Assembly (NCBI RefSeq): GCF_000295955.2
Contig: NZ_ALXE01000028.1
Coordinates: 1 to 64,000, forward strand
DNA: 64,000 bases
Source of the DNA: Pantoea sp. A4
GTDB lineage: Bacteria; Pseudomonadota; Gammaproteobacteria; Enterobacterales; Enterobacteriaceae
Reading direction: 5' to 3'
A program made the translations under genes and the position numbers. Positions 16,782-27,091 of this stretch are shown one piece after another. Under the pieces are notes generated by a model, which had not been told where the DNA came from, searched no databases, and saw only the letters and a program-made list of their open reading frames with translations. Positions within the stretch are counted from its first letter, which is position 1, and each line of letters begins with the position of its first letter.

Positions 16782-16830
16782 ACTCAAGAGCAGGAATAGC
16801 CACAATTTCTGTTGCTATTCAGACGATAGC
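16782..16830. promoter_or_regulatory. Candidate FlhDC binding region between flgA and flgB
   Basis: GAATAGC (16794-16800) and GCTATTC (16814-16820) form an inverted repeat with a 13-base gap, the arrangement expected of FlhD4C2 boxes at class 2 flagellar promoters. It is placed to activate both flgAMN and flgBCDEFGHIJ. Confidence 0.6.
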
Positions 16831-16885
16831 CCTTGCTTTTAGCGAATTAAGCTTTCCGCTCGAAATTCTCATTCGCGGAGTAACC

Positions 16886-17299
16886 ATGCTCGACAAACTG
16901 GATGCGGCATTACAGTTCAGCAGTGAAGCACTCAATCTGCGTGCTCAGCGTCAGGAGATCCTGGCGTCCAACATTGCTAATGCCGATACCCCGGGCTACC
17001 AGGCGCGCGATATCGACTTTTCCAGTGAGCTGAGTCGGGTGATGGAGCAGGGACGCAGCGCCGGCAGCAGCATGGCGTTAAAAGTCACTTCACCACGCCA
17101 CATTGAAGCGCAGACCAACAGTCAACCCTCAATGGACCTGATGTACCGCATTCCCGATCAACCGGCAGCGGACGGCAACACCGTGGATATGGATCGTGAA
17201 CGCACCCAGTTCGCGGACAACAGCCTGAAATACCAAACCGACCTCACGCTTATCAGTAGCCAAATCAAAGGCATGATGAGCGTATTACAGGGGCAATAA
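16886..17299 (+). CDS. flgB: Flagellar proximal rod protein FlgB
   Basis: This 137-residue protein forms part of the proximal rod. It has the rod/hook N-terminal motif ([21 protein letters not shown]) and a C-terminal amphipathic helix ([18 protein letters not shown]) that together make the coiled-coil core shared by axial proteins. ATG 16886 gives the family N-terminus [11 protein letters not shown]; the upstream extension to 16745 runs through the promoter region. First gene of the flgBCDEFGHIJ operon, two bases before flgC. Confidence 0.95.
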   Translation: MLDKLDAALQFSSEALNLRAQRQEILASNIANADTPGYQARDIDFSSELSRVMEQGRSAGSSMALKVTSPRHIEAQTNSQPSMDLMYRIPDQPAADGNTVDMDRERTQFADNSLKYQTDLTLISSQIKGMMSVLQGQ

Positions 17300-17301
17300 C
17301 C

Positions 17302-17706
17302 GTGGCCTTAATGAACATTTTTGACATTGCCGGTTCGGCAATGGCGGCGCAGTCGCAGCGGCTTAACGTCAGCGCCAGTAACCTCGCGAACGCCGATAGC
17401 GTTACCGGGCCAGACGGCCAACCGTACGTGGCTAAACAGGTGATTTTCCAGACGGATGCCGCCCCTGGAGCCGCGACCGGCGGCGTGCGCGTAGCGGGCG
17501 TGGTGAACGATCCTACCCCCGCCAAACTGGTCTATGACCCGGGCAATCCGCTGGCGGATGGCAAAGGCTACGTCAAGATGCCGAACGTGGATGTGGTAGC
17601 AGAAACCGTCAACACCATGTCGGCTTCACGTAGCTATCAGGCCAACGTGGAAGTCCTGAATACCGTCAAGTCGATGATGATGAAAACCCTGACGATGGGT
17701 CAGTAA
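17302..17706 (+). CDS. flgC: Flagellar proximal rod protein FlgC
   Basis: This 134-residue rod protein starts at GTG two bases after flgB. N-terminal [21 protein letters not shown], the axial motif ASNLANADS, and C-terminal helix [20 protein letters not shown] are nearly the same as in E. coli. Export is through the flagellar type III apparatus, without a cleaved signal. Confidence 0.96.
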   Translation: MALMNIFDIAGSAMAAQSQRLNVSASNLANADSVTGPDGQPYVAKQVIFQTDAAPGAATGGVRVAGVVNDPTPAKLVYDPGNPLADGKGYVKMPNVDVVAETVNTMSASRSYQANVEVLNTVKSMMMKTLTMGQ

Positions 17707-17718
17707 CGGAGAACAACA

Positions 17719-18390
17719 ATGGGTATCGCGGTAGGCGTTAATGAGACGCTGGATCAGACGGTCCTCTCTTCCAGCAGCGACAGCACCAGCAGCAGCGCAG
17801 CGGATCTGCAAAACGAATTCCTGACCATGCTGGTCACGCAGTTAAAAAATCAGGATCCCACCAATCCGATGGATAACAGCCAGTTGACGACTCAGTTGGC
17901 GCAGATCAACACCCTGAGTGGCGTGGAAAAACTCAACACCACGTTGGGGTCGATCTCCGGGCAGATCACCACCAGCCAGTCATTGCAGAGTTCCACCCTG
18001 ATCGGCCATGGCGTGATGATCGACGGTTCTCAGGTGTTAGTCGGCAGCGGCACTACCACGCCGTTTGGCGTTGAGCTGGGGACGGCTTCAACCTCGACCA
18101 CCGCTACCATCAGTGATTCCAGCGGCAACGTGGTGAAAACCATTGATCTGGGTGGATTGAGTGCGGGCGTCCATACCTTCTCATGGGATGGCACCCTCAC
18201 CGATGGTTCCACCGCGCCGGATGGCAAATACACCGTCGCTATCGCCGCCAGCAGCGGCAGCACGCAGCTGGTCGCCCAGCCATTGGCTTATGCCTATGTC
18301 AGCGGCGTCAACACCAGCACCGACAGCACCACACTTGATCTTGGCACCTCCGGCACTGCCACCCTTGATGAAGTCAAACAGATCATCTGA
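17719..18390 (+). CDS. flgD: Hook-capping scaffold protein FlgD
   Basis: This 223-residue protein caps the growing hook and directs FlgE assembly, then leaves. The N-terminal export region ends in the conserved block LQNEFLTMLVTQLKNQDPTNPMDN, near residues 30-52; the middle is an FlgD Ig-like/tudor domain with the typical FSWDGTLTDGSTAPDGKYTV. Ser/Thr-rich linkers. Follows flgC in the operon. Confidence 0.95.
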   Translation: MGIAVGVNETLDQTVLSSSSDSTSSSAADLQNEFLTMLVTQLKNQDPTNPMDNSQLTTQLAQINTLSGVEKLNTTLGSISGQITTSQSLQSSTLIGHGVMIDGSQVLVGSGTTTPFGVELGTASTSTTATISDSSGNVVKTIDLGGLSAGVHTFSWDGTLTDGSTAPDGKYTVAIAASSGSTQLVAQPLAYAYVSGVNTSTDSTTLDLGTSGTATLDEVKQII

Positions 18391-18412
18391 ATAATTACTC
18401 AGGAGTTATAAC

Positions 18413-19642
18413 ATGTCATTTTCTCAGGCGGTAAGTGGCCTTAGCGCAGCATCCAGCAACCTGGACGTCATCGGCAACAACATCGCGAACTCCGCCACTG
18501 CGGGTTTTAAATCCAGTACCATTGCTTTTGCCGATCTGTTTGCCGGTTCAGATGTGGGGATGGGAACCAAAGTCGCTGCGGTGATCCAGAACTTTAACGA
18601 TGGCACCACCACCACCACCAGCCGTGGGCTGGATGTCGCTTTGAGCGGCAACGGTTTCTTCCGCATGACGGACAGCAGCGGCGCGGTGTCTTACTCGCGT
18701 AACGGTCAGTTCACCCTTGATGAGAACCGCAACCTGGTTAACACCCAGGGCCTGAACGTCACGGGCTACCCGGCCAGCGGCACCCCGCCGACGGTACAAA
18801 CCGGTGCTAACCCGGTCGCATTGAGCATTCCAACCACCCAGATGCAGGCCAGCGCGACCACCACCGCCAGCCAGGTGGCGAACCTCAACTCCAGCGACAG
18901 CACGCCAACCGTCACCACCTTTGATTCAACCAACACCAGCAGCTACAACGCCAAAAGCAGTATGACGGTGTACGACACCCAGGGTAACGAACACCAACTC
19001 GACATGTACTACGTCAAAACCGCCGACAACAAGTGGACGGTGCACGCCATTGACAGCTCGGACAGCAGCGCAACCGATCAGCAATACAACCTGACGTTTG
19101 ACAGCAGCGGCAGCCTGACCAGCATCACCAACGCGGCGGGCACCGAGTCATCACCGAACCTCAGCCTCAGCATCAACGGCATTAACGGCGCAACGGGCAC
19201 CACTATTCAGCTCAGCATGCAGGGCAGCTTGCAGCAGAACACCGGCACCACCAGCTTCGGCAACCCGACGCAGAACGGCTATGCACCAGGCGACCTCACC
19301 AGCTACAGCATCGCGGATGACGGTACCATCACCGGCACTTACTCCAACCAGAAAACCCAGACGCTGGGGCAGATCGTGCTGGCGAGCTTCTCTAACCCAG
19401 AAGGGCTGGAGTCCAAGGGGGATAACGTCTGGAGCGCCACTGACTCTTCCGGCCAGGCCGCACTGGGCGTGGCGAATACCGGGACCTTTGGCTCTCTGAC
19501 AGCCGGCGCGCTGGAGTCTTCCAACGTCGACCTGAGTAAAGAGCTGGTGAATATGATTGTTGCTCAGCGTAACTATCAGTCCAACGCGCAGACCATCAAA
19601 ACGCAGGATCAGATCCTCAACACCCTGGTCAACTTACGTTAA
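18413..19642 (+). CDS. flgE: Flagellar hook protein FlgE
   Basis: This 409-residue hook subunit has the N-terminal axial motif (SAASSNLDVIGNNIANSATAGFKSS), the family block DVALSGNGFFRM, and C-terminal NVDLSKELVNMIVAQRNYQSNAQTIKTQDQILNTLVNLR. The middle is rich in Ser, Thr and Asn and likely forms the surface domains D1/D2. Slightly longer than the E. coli protein (about 402). Confidence 0.96.
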   Translation: MSFSQAVSGLSAASSNLDVIGNNIANSATAGFKSSTIAFADLFAGSDVGMGTKVAAVIQNFNDGTTTTTSRGLDVALSGNGFFRMTDSSGAVSYSRNGQFTLDENRNLVNTQGLNVTGYPASGTPPTVQTGANPVALSIPTTQMQASATTTASQVANLNSSDSTPTVTTFDSTNTSSYNAKSSMTVYDTQGNEHQLDMYYVKTADNKWTVHAIDSSDSSATDQQYNLTFDSSGSLTSITNAAGTESSPNLSLSINGINGATGTTIQLSMQGSLQQNTGTTSFGNPTQNGYAPGDLTSYSIADDGTITGTYSNQKTQTLGQIVLASFSNPEGLESKGDNVWSATDSSGQAALGVANTGTFGSLTAGALESSNVDLSKELVNMIVAQRNYQSNAQTIKTQDQILNTLVNLR

Positions 19643-19662
19643 TCCACTAACGGGATTGTTTT

Positions 19663-20421
19663 ATGGATCACGCGATATATACCGCCATGGGGGCGGCCAG
19701 TCAGACGCTGGATCAGCAGGCGGTCACCGCCAGCAATCTTGCCAACGCCTCAACGCCAGGCTTTCGCGCGCAGCTCAATGCGTTGCGCGCCGTGCCGGTG
19801 AACGGTTATTCGTTGCCGACCCGCACGCTGGTCGCGGCCTCAACGCCAGGAGCGGATATGAGCCCCGGCGCGATGGACTACACCGAACGTCCGCTGGACG
19901 TTGCGGTGCAGCAGGATGGCTGGCTGGCGGTGCAAACGGCGGACGGAACGGAAGCCTACACCCGCAACGGCAATATGCAGATTAGCCCCAGCGGTATTCT
20001 CACCATTCAGGGCAATCCCGTGATGGGGGATGGCGGTCCAATCGCGGTTCCTGAAGGCGCGCAAATCACTATCGCTGCGGATGGCACCATCACTTCGCTT
20101 AACGCGGGTGATGCGCCTAACGCCACGGTACAGATTGGGCGACTCAAACACGTGCGCGCCACCGGCAAGGAGTTGCAGCGTGGTGATGACGGCATGTTCC
20201 GCCCGACCGCCGCGACTCAGGCCACGCGTGGAGCCACATTGGCAGATGATCCCACCGTACAGGTAATGCCGGGCGTGCTGGAAGGCAGCAACGTTAAACC
20301 GGTGGAAACCATGGTGGATATGATCGCCAACGCCCGCCGCTTCGAGATGCAGATGAAAGTGATCTCCAGCGTTGATGAAAACGAACAGAAAGCCAATTCA
20401 CTGCTCAATATGAGCAGCTAA
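19663..20421 (+). CDS. flgF: Flagellar proximal rod protein FlgF
   Basis: This 252-residue rod protein has N-terminal [18 protein letters not shown], the conserved [15 protein letters not shown] block, and C-terminal [28 protein letters not shown]. Related to FlgE and FlgG but shorter than both. In operon order between hook and distal rod genes. Confidence 0.95.
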   Translation: MDHAIYTAMGAASQTLDQQAVTASNLANASTPGFRAQLNALRAVPVNGYSLPTRTLVAASTPGADMSPGAMDYTERPLDVAVQQDGWLAVQTADGTEAYTRNGNMQISPSGILTIQGNPVMGDGGPIAVPEGAQITIAADGTITSLNAGDAPNATVQIGRLKHVRATGKELQRGDDGMFRPTAATQATRGATLADDPTVQVMPGVLEGSNVKPVETMVDMIANARRFEMQMKVISSVDENEQKANSLLNMSS

Positions 20422-20437
20422 GGCAGAGGAACAGACG

Positions 20438-21220
20438 ATGATTCGTTCTTTATGGATCGCCAAAACCGGCCTTGATGCCGAACAGACCAACATGGACGTG
20501 ATTGCCAACAACCTGGCAAACGTCAGTACCAATGGCTTTAAACGTTCGCGCGCCGTATTCGAAGACCTGATGTATCAAACCCTGCGTCAGCCGGGCACCC
20601 AGTCTTCAGAGCAGACCACGCTGCCTTCGGGTTTGCAGATCGGTACCGGTGTACGTCCTGTGACCACCGAGCGCCTGCACACGCAGGGTAACCTGTCGCA
20701 GACCAGCAACTCCAAAGACGTGGCGATCAACGGCCAGGGCTACTTTAAAGTGCAGCTGCCGGATGGCACCGATGCGTATACCCGCGATGGTTCATTCCAG
20801 GTGGATCAGAACGGGCAGTTGGTCACCAACGCAGGCGATCCGGTCCAGCCGGGGATCACCATCCCGGCGAACGCCACCAGCATCACCATCTCCCGTGATG
20901 GTGTGGTCAGCGTGACGCAACAGGGGCAAACCAACCCGACGCAGGTGGGGCAGCTGACCGTCAGTACGTTTATGAATGATGCCGGTCTCGACAGCATGGG
21001 TGAAAACCTCTACACCGAAACCCAGGCTTCCGGTACGCCAACGGACAGCACGCCGGGTCAGAACGGTGCAGGCATGCTCTATCAAGGCTATGTCGAAACC
21101 TCCAACGTTAACGTAGCGGAAGAGCTGGTCACCATGATCCAGACGCAGCGCGCCTACGAAATCAACAGCAAGGCGATCAGCACCTCTGACGAGATGCTAC
21201 AGAAATTAACTCAGGTGTAA
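20438..21220 (+). CDS. flgG: Flagellar distal rod protein FlgG
   Basis: This 260-residue distal rod subunit has [36 protein letters not shown] at its N-terminus (residues 1-36), then the [12 protein letters not shown] block and C-terminal [33 protein letters not shown]. The rod-specific sequence that stiffens FlgG compared with Flg[21 protein letters not shown], is present. Same length as E. coli. Confidence 0.97.
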   Translation: MIRSLWIAKTGLDAEQTNMDVIANNLANVSTNGFKRSRAVFEDLMYQTLRQPGTQSSEQTTLPSGLQIGTGVRPVTTERLHTQGNLSQTSNSKDVAINGQGYFKVQLPDGTDAYTRDGSFQVDQNGQLVTNAGDPVQPGITIPANATSITISRDGVVSVTQQGQTNPTQVGQLTVSTFMNDAGLDSMGENLYTETQASGTPTDSTPGQNGAGMLYQGYVETSNVNVAEELVTMIQTQRAYEINSKAISTSDEMLQKLTQV

Positions 21221-21281
21221 TTCCGCGCCGCTGGGTCAGCGACTGCTGGCTCAGAGGCGGACGTTTAAAAGGTTGCTTTCA

Positions 21282-21992
21282 ATGGCGAAGCCCGTGATTT
21301 TCAGGCCAGCACCGGGTGTGCTGGCGCTGCTGCTGCTCACCCTTAATGGCTGTGCGCTGGTGCCACGTAAACCGCTGGTCGAGGGCGCGACCACGGCTCA
21401 GCCGCTGCCTTCGCCGCCGCCGGTGGTGAATGGATCGATTTTCCAGGGCGTAGCGCCGCTCAACTATGGCTATCAACCCCTGTTTGAGGATCGTCGTCCG
21501 CGTAACATCGGCGACACCCTGACCATTACCCTGCAAGAGAACGTCAGCGCCAGCAAAACCTCCAGTGCTAACGCCAGCCGTGATGGCAGCAACAGCCTGG
21601 CCTTCACGGCCGTGCCGACCGGAGCCGCAGGCCTGTTGGGGGCCAGTGGTGAAAAGGCCAATCTCGCCGGGGAAGGCAAAAACGACTTTGCCGGTAAGGG
21701 CGGCGCGACCGCAGCCAATACCTTCACCGGCACCATTACCGTTACGGTGAATCAGGTGCTCTCTAACGGCAACCTGCACGTGGTGGGTGAGAAACAGATT
21801 GAGATCAACCAGGGAACCGAGTTTATCCGCTTCTCTGGCGTGGTTAACCCGCGCACCATCAGCGCCAGCAACGCCGTGCTCTCAACCGCCGTGGCGGATG
21901 CGCGCATCGAGTACGTGGGGAATGGTTATATCAACGAAGCGCAGACCATGGGCTGGCTGCAACGCTTCTTCCTGAATATTTCACCGATGTAA
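21282..21992 (+). CDS. flgH: Flagellar L-ring lipoprotein FlgH
   Basis: This 236-residue outer-membrane ring subunit has a leader ending TLNGC, lipidated Cys at residue 24 counting from ATG 21282. That start has AAAGG nine bases upstream; the TTG at 21273 touches the ribosome site and is less likely. Signature [18 protein letters not shown] and C-terminal [24 protein letters not shown], near the end GWLQRFF, are typical. Spaced 61 bases from flgG, the widest gap in the operon. Confidence 0.95.
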   Translation: MAKPVIFRPAPGVLALLLLTLNGCALVPRKPLVEGATTAQPLPSPPPVVNGSIFQGVAPLNYGYQPLFEDRRPRNIGDTLTITLQENVSASKTSSANASRDGSNSLAFTAVPTGAAGLLGASGEKANLAGEGKNDFAGKGGATAANTFTGTITVTVNQVLSNGNLHVVGEKQIEINQGTEFIRFSGVVNPRTISASNAVLSTAVADARIEYVGNGYINEAQTMGWLQRFFLNISPM

Positions 21993-22001
21993 GGGGTGAC
22001 G

Positions 22002-23111
22002 ATGAAACTGTTAACGCTACTGCGTTTGACCGTGGGACTGATGCTCGGCGTAAGCCTGGTGGCCCATGCAGACCGTATTCGTGACCTCACGACGGTACAA
22101 GGCGTGCGAGATAACCAGCTGATCGGTTATGGCCTGGTGGTGGGGCTGGACGGTACTGGCGACCAGACCACGCAAACGCCATTTACCACCCAGACGGTCA
22201 ACAACATGTTGTCACAGCTGGGGATCACCGTGCCAACCGGCACCAATATGCAGCTGAAAAACGTGGCAGCGGTAATGGTGACGGCCTCACTGCCGTCCTT
22301 TGCCCGTCAGGGACAAACGCTGGATGTGGTGGTGTCTTCACTGGGTAATGCGAAAAGCCTGCGCGGCGGCACGCTGTTAATGACGCCGTTAAAAGGGGTG
22401 GATAATCAGATCTATGCGCTGGCTCAAGGCAACATTTTGGTGGGCGGCGCGGGCGCTTCTGCCGGTGGCAGCAGTGTGCAGGTCAACCAGTTGAATGGTG
22501 GCCGCATCACGTCCGGTGCCACGGTGGAACGTGAACTGCAAAGTAACTTTGGCAGCCAGAACACGCTGAATTTGCAGCTTAACAACGAAGACTTCAGCAT
22601 GGCACAGCGCATTGCTGACGCCATCAATGCACGTATGGGCTACAACAGCGCACAGGCTCTGGACGCACGCACGGTGCAAATTCGCACCAGCGCCAACAAC
22701 AGTTCTCAGGTGCGATTGCTGGCGGATGTGCAAGACATTGACGTTTCGGTTCCGCTGGAAGACGCCAAAGTGATCATCAACTCGCGTACCGGCACCGTGG
22801 TGATGAACCGCGAAGTGTCACTCAGCACCTGTGCAGTTGCGCAAGGCAACCTGTCGGTCACGGTGAATCAGAGCCAAAACGTCAGCCAGCCAAACACGCC
22901 ATTTGGCGGCGGGCAGACCGTGGTCACGCCACAGACGCAAATTGATATGCGCCAGAGCGGCGGTTCATTGCAGCACGTTAACGCCAGCGCCAATCTGAAC
23001 AGTGTGGTGCGCGCCCTGAATGCGTTGGGGGCTTCGCCGATTGAGCTGATGTCGATTCTGCAATCCATGCAAACCGCAGGCTGTTTGCGCGCCAAACTGG
23101 AAATTATCTGA
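22002..23111 (+). CDS. flgI: Flagellar P-ring protein FlgI
   Basis: This 369-residue periplasmic ring subunit around the rod has a signal peptide ending VAHA before DRIRDLT. Conserved blocks [32 protein letters not shown] and C-terminal [34 protein letters not shown] 22002 has AAGGGG five bases upstream and gives a proper signal peptide; the GTG at 21996 lies inside the ribosome site. Two Cys are present, as expected for the disulfide needed for stability. It overlaps flgJ by one base. Confidence 0.95.
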   Translation: MKLLTLLRLTVGLMLGVSLVAHADRIRDLTTVQGVRDNQLIGYGLVVGLDGTGDQTTQTPFTTQTVNNMLSQLGITVPTGTNMQLKNVAAVMVTASLPSFARQGQTLDVVVSSLGNAKSLRGGTLLMTPLKGVDNQIYALAQGNILVGGAGASAGGSSVQVNQLNGGRITSGATVERELQSNFGSQNTLNLQLNNEDFSMAQRIADAINARMGYNSAQALDARTVQIRTSANNSSQVRLLADVQDIDVSVPLEDAKVIINSRTGTVVMNREVSLSTCAVAQGNLSVTVNQSQNVSQPNTPFGGGQTVVTPQTQIDMRQSGGSLQHVNASANLNSVVRALNALGASPIELMSILQSMQTAGCLRAKLEII

Positions 23112-24055
23112 TGAGCGATATGCAGGCGATGGCGGGTGCAGCGTGGGACAGTCACGCGCTGGATCAGCTTAAACGTGAAGTCAGCAGCGATCCAAAAGGC
23201 AAAGCGCTTCAGGTGGCGAAGCAGGTGGAGGGCATGTTCGTGCAGATGATGATGAAAAGTATGCGCGAAGCCCTGCCAAAGGGCGGCATGCTGGATAACG
23301 ACCAGACGCGCCTCTATAGCTCAATGTGGGATCAGCAAATCGCCCAGCAGATCGGCAATCGCGGGCTGGGCCTGGCGGACACCATCGTTAAACAGATGAT
23401 GCCCGCTGAGGCACCGTCAGAAACCGCGGGCACCGTGCCGATGAAACTGGATGGCGATTACATCGTTAGCCACAACATGGCTTCGATGGAGCTGGAACAG
23501 ATGGTGCGCAAGGCCGTGCCGCGTCTGCCTGCGGGCGGCTCGGCATTGCCGGTGGACAGCCAGGCCTTTATTGCCCAGCTTACCCAACCGGCGCAGCAGG
23601 CCAGTGCGCAAAGTGGCATTCCTCACCACCTGATTCTGGCGCAGGCGGCGCTGGAATCCGGCTGGGGCCAGCGCCAGATCATGACCCACGACGGCAAGCC
23701 AAGCTACAACCTGTTTGGCGTGAAGGCCAGTGCGGACTGGCAAGGGGCCACCACCTATGTCACCACCACCGAGTATGAACATGGTATCGCGAAGAAAGTG
23801 CGTGCCACTTTCCGCGTGTACGGCTCGTATCTCGAAGCGCTGAGCGACTACGTCAAACTGCTGGGGAATAACCCGCGCTATGCCGCTGTCACTAACGCTC
23901 GCAGCGCGGAGCAGGGCGCTCAGGCACTTCAGGCAGCGGGCTACGCTACCGATCCCAACTATGCGCAAAAGCTGGTGGGCATGATTCAGCAGTTCAAAAA
24001 CATGGGTGACAAAGCGGTGAAAGCCTACAGTCACGATCTCAGCAATTTGTTCTGA
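23111..24055 (+). CDS. flgJ: Flagellar rod cap and peptidoglycan hydrolase FlgJ
   Basis: This 314-residue protein has two parts: the N-terminal rod-capping region (about 1-100, with VAKQVEGMFVQMMMKSMREALPKGG, 25 residues) and the C-terminal glucosaminidase domain (about 150-314) that opens the wall for the rod. Catalytic Glu is in LILAQAALESGWGQRQ; SYNLFGVKASADW and VYGSYLEALSDYVKLL are family blocks. The start codon overlaps the flgI stop. Confidence 0.95.
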   Translation: MSDMQAMAGAAWDSHALDQLKREVSSDPKGKALQVAKQVEGMFVQMMMKSMREALPKGGMLDNDQTRLYSSMWDQQIAQQIGNRGLGLADTIVKQMMPAEAPSETAGTVPMKLDGDYIVSHNMASMELEQMVRKAVPRLPAGGSALPVDSQAFIAQLTQPAQQASAQSGIPHHLILAQAALESGWGQRQIMTHDGKPSYNLFGVKASADWQGATTYVTTTEYEHGIAKKVRATFRVYGSYLEALSDYVKLLGNNPRYAAVTNARSAEQGAQALQAAGYATDPNYAQKLVGMIQQFKNMGDKAVKAYSHDLSNLF

Positions 24056-24065
24056 CCCATCCCCC

Positions 24066-24092
24066 TCAAGTTTCACTGACACACGTCGATAA
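24066..24092 (+). promoter_or_regulatory. Sigma-28 (FliA) promoter of flgKL
   Basis: TCAAGTTT, an 11-base spacer and GTCGATAA match TAAAGTTT-N11-GCCGATAA with one mismatch per box. It lies 70 bases before flgK, giving the class 3 (late) expression known for flgKL. Confidence 0.87.
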
Positions 24093-24108
24093 TTACATCA
24101 GAGCCAGA

Positions 24109-24139
24109 CCGTTGAGCGTGCCAATCGTACGCTCAACGG
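24109..24139 (+). repeat. 11-bp hairpin in the flgK leader
   Basis: CCGTTGAGCGT (24109-24119) and ACGCTCAACGG (24129-24139) are exact inverted repeats with a 9-base loop. It lies between the sigma-28 promoter and the flgK ribosome site (AGAGAGG). No T-run follows, so it is not a standard terminator for flgJ. It may protect the flgK mRNA 5' end or reduce read-through. Confidence 0.7.
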
Positions 24140-24160
24140 GAAAGAGAGGAATTCACTACT

Positions 24161-25804
24161 ATGTCCAGCTTAATTAATACCGCCATGAGCGGGTTAAGTG
24201 CCGCTCAGGCGGCGCTCAGCACCACCAGTAATAATATTACCAACTATGCGGTAACGGGATATTCCCGCCAGACCACGATCCTGGAACAGGGCAACAGCAC
24301 GCTCTCAGGCAACAGCTATTATGGCAATGGGGTAAACGTGGGGACCGTACAGCGCGAATACGACGCCTTTATTACCAATCAGCTCCGCAGCGCCAGCGCC
24401 AGCTACAGCGCGTCCAATACCGAATACAGCCAGATCTCCAATATTGACGACATGCTCTCCTCGACATCCACCAGTTTGTCGACCCAGATCCAGACCTTCT
24501 TTACTAATATTCAGAACGTGGTCAGCAATGCCGATGATCCCTCATCGCGTCAGGCCATGTTGAGTAATGCGCAGGGGCTGGTGAGTCAGTTCCAGACCAA
24601 TGCACAATACCTGAACAATATGCAGGGCAGCGTCAACAGCAGCGTCAGTTCCAGTGTTGATCAAATCAACACCTACGCCTCACAAATTGCTGACCTGAAC
24701 ACGCAGATTGGCAAACTCACCACCGGTGATGGCGCAGCCCCTAATGACCTGCTGGATAAACGCGACCAACTGGTCAGCGACCTGAACAATGTTGCGGGCG
24801 TATCGGTCACGCAGCAGGGCAGCAGCTATACCGTCAGCATGAGCGGCATTACGCTGGTGAACGGCAGCCGTACCACGTCGTTGGTGGCGATGCCCGCTTC
24901 CAGCGATCCCAGCCGTACCACGGTCGGTTATGTGGATCAGCAGGCCGGAAATGTTGAGATCCCGGAAAGCAGCCTGACCACCGGCAGCCTTGGCGGCGTC
25001 CTGACGTTCCGTAGCCAGGATCTCGATCTGGCGCAGAACCAGCTCGGCCAGTTGGCGGCGGCTTTCACCACCAGTTTTAACAGCGTGCACGCGCAGGGTT
25101 ATGACAGCAACGGAGACACCGGCAAAAACTTCTTTAATGTTGGCAGCCCGGACGTCATCAGTAACACCAAAAACACCGGTACGGCGTCGGTTAGCGCCAG
25201 TTGGACCGATACCTCAGCGGTGAAAGCCTCCAACTACAGCGTCAGTTATGACGGCAGTAACTGGAGTGTGACGCGCCTTGCGGACAATGTGCAGGTCACC
25301 CCCACCACCAGCACCGACAGCAGTGGTAATCAAACCCTGAGCTTTGATGGATTACAACTCACCGTCGATGGGACACCTGCGGCCAAAGACAGCTTCCTGG
25401 TCAAGCCGGTGCAGAACGTCATTAACGGTATGTCAGTCGCGATTACCGATGAATCCCAGATTGCTGCGGCAAGCGCAGCCGGTGGCGAGAGCGATAACCG
25501 CAACGCGCAGAAACTGCTGGATTTACAGGACAGCAATCTGGTGAACGGTAACGCTACCCTGACGCAAGCTTATGCCAGCCTGGTGAGCAGCGTGGGTAAC
25601 AAAACCAGCTCACTGGAGACCAGCAGCACCACTCAGGAGAGCGTGGTTAATCAGCTCAGCGATCGTCAGCAGTCAGTTTCCGGCGTTAACCTCGATGAAG
25701 AGTATGCCAACCTGACGAAATATCAGCAGTACTACATGGCGAACGCCCAGGTCTTGCAGACCGCAGGGACTATTTTTGACGCGCTGATTCAGGCCACCAG
25801 CTAA
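24161..25804 (+). CDS. flgK: Hook-filament junction protein FlgK (HAP1)
   Basis: This 547-residue first hook-filament junction protein has an N-terminal axial region (LINTAMSGLSAAQAALSTTSNNITNYAVTGYSRQ, positions 4-37) and the C-terminal helix ending QQYYMANAQVLQTAGTIFDALI. The large variable middle is Ser/Thr-rich. Exported with help of FlgN. First gene of the late flgKL operon. Confidence 0.95.
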   Translation: MSSLINTAMSGLSAAQAALSTTSNNITNYAVTGYSRQTTILEQGNSTLSGNSYYGNGVNVGTVQREYDAFITNQLRSASASYSASNTEYSQISNIDDMLSSTSTSLSTQIQTFFTNIQNVVSNADDPSSRQAMLSNAQGLVSQFQTNAQYLNNMQGSVNSSVSSSVDQINTYASQIADLNTQIGKLTTGDGAAPNDLLDKRDQLVSDLNNVAGVSVTQQGSSYTVSMSGITLVNGSRTTSLVAMPASSDPSRTTVGYVDQQAGNVEIPESSLTTGSLGGVLTFRSQDLDLAQNQLGQLAAAFTTSFNSVHAQGYDSNGDTGKNFFNVGSPDVISNTKNTGTASVSASWTDTSAVKASNYSVSYDGSNWSVTRLADNVQVTPTTSTDSSGNQTLSFDGLQLTVDGTPAAKDSFLVKPVQNVINGMSVAITDESQIAAASAAGGESDNRNAQKLLDLQDSNLVNGNATLTQAYASLVSSVGNKTSSLETSSTTQESVVNQLSDRQQSVSGVNLDEEYANLTKYQQYYMANAQVLQTAGTIFDALIQATS

Positions 25805-25817
25805 CGGAGACTAAGTA

Positions 25818-26780
25818 ATGCGTTTAAGTACCAGTATGATCTTTGACCAGCAGGTGCGCGGGATCAGTGATTCACAATCCTCGTGGCTGAAAGTCGGCGA
25901 GCAGCTCTCCAGTGGCAAAAAAGTGACAAATCCATCCGACGATCCGATTGCCGCCGCGCAATCGGTAGTGGTGGCACAGAGCCAGTCACAGAGTAGCCAA
26001 TACAAGCTGGCGCGCACGTTCGCCAACCAGAGTTTGTCGATGGAAGAGAACGCGCTTTCCAGTGCGACCAGCACCATTCAGGATGCGCAAACCTTGATCG
26101 TGTACGGCTCTACCGGCACCCTGAGCGACGATGACCGCGCTTCCATCGCGACCCAGTTGGAAGGGCTGCGTAACCAACTGTTGGGCCAGGCGAACAGCCA
26201 GGACAGCAGCGGGCGCTATATTTTTGCGGGTTACAACACCTCAACCGCACCGTTTGTTGATAATGGCAACGGCGTAGAGTACGTGGGTGGTTCTGACGCT
26301 ATCACGCAAAAAGTGGATGACAGCCGCACCATGACGGTGGGAAACACCGGTAGCGATGTGTTCATGAGCATCAGCAGCAACGCCAAGACCGAACCCGATG
26401 GCAGCGCGAGCGAAACCAACGTGTTTGATATGCTGGACAGCGCCATTGCTGCCCTTAAGGTGCCACAGGCGGATGCCGATGCAACCACGCAGCAAACCTT
26501 CCAGGATGCGATGGATAAAACCAACCGTGGCCTGAGCAACTCTTTAAATAACGTACTGCGTGTGCGTTCGGATGTGGGGACACAACTTTCCGAGCTGGAT
26601 ACGCTGGATTCTCAGGGCGATGACCGCGATACCATTCTCAGCACCGAAATGAGTAACCTGGTGGATGTGGATTACACCTCGGCGATCTCCAGCTACACCA
26701 TGCAGCAGACTGCATTGCAGGCAGCGTATAAAACCTTTACTGATATGTCGCAGATGTCACTGTTTAAACTGAATTCCTGA
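25818..26780 (+). CDS. flgL: Hook-filament junction protein FlgL (HAP3)
   Basis: This 320-residue flagellin-like protein has N-terminal MRLSTSMIFDQQVRGISDSQ, then the flagellin-like QLSSGKKVTNPSDDPIAAAQ, and C-terminal LVDVDYTSAISSYTMQQTALQAAYKTFTDM. It sits between FlgK and the filament cap. Follows flgK by 13 bases and is followed by a strong terminator. No flagellin gene is in the window. Confidence 0.95.
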   Translation: MRLSTSMIFDQQVRGISDSQSSWLKVGEQLSSGKKVTNPSDDPIAAAQSVVVAQSQSQSSQYKLARTFANQSLSMEENALSSATSTIQDAQTLIVYGSTGTLSDDDRASIATQLEGLRNQLLGQANSQDSSGRYIFAGYNTSTAPFVDNGNGVEYVGGSDAITQKVDDSRTMTVGNTGSDVFMSISSNAKTEPDGSASETNVFDMLDSAIAALKVPQADADATTQQTFQDAMDKTNRGLSNSLNNVLRVRSDVGTQLSELDTLDSQGDDRDTILSTEMSNLVDVDYTSAISSYTMQQTALQAAYKTFTDMSQMSLFKLNS

Positions 26781-26822
26781 TTCAGTTACGCTTTAGCGTA
26801 CTTAACCGGCTACGCTGCTTTT

Positions 26823-26858
26823 TCCCGCCATTCCCTCCAGGGCTGGCGGGATTTTTTT
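26823..26858 (+). terminator. Terminator of flgKL
   Basis: TCCCGCCA (26823-26830) pairs with TGGCGGGA (26844-26851), followed by seven T. It ends the flagellar block. The next 170 bases, up to the rne terminator, hold nothing I can identify. Confidence 0.88.
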
Positions 26859-27032
26859 ATTTGCGAGAAATAACGAGGCCAAAATTTGACGTTTAAGGCA
26901 AGTCCGCTTTAACGGCCAATACTGTTAACCGCAAAGTCAGCGGTGCTGGGAACGATATGTGGCACCAGGCTGAGTTATAGAGCACGCAGTTAAGCGCGTT
27001 ATTGGGAAATACCGCAGGGGAAGGGCAGATAT

Positions 27033-27067
27033 AAAAAAACGGCTCCCCCCAAAATGGGAGAAGCCGT
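27033..27067 (-). terminator. Terminator of rne
   Basis: On the minus strand ACGGCT..CTCCC pairs with GGGGAG..AGCCGT (27039-27067) and runs into seven T (27033-27039). It starts 25 bases past the rne stop. Confidence 0.85.
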
Positions 27068-27091
27068 ATTCATTACTCAGACGCTGAGGGT

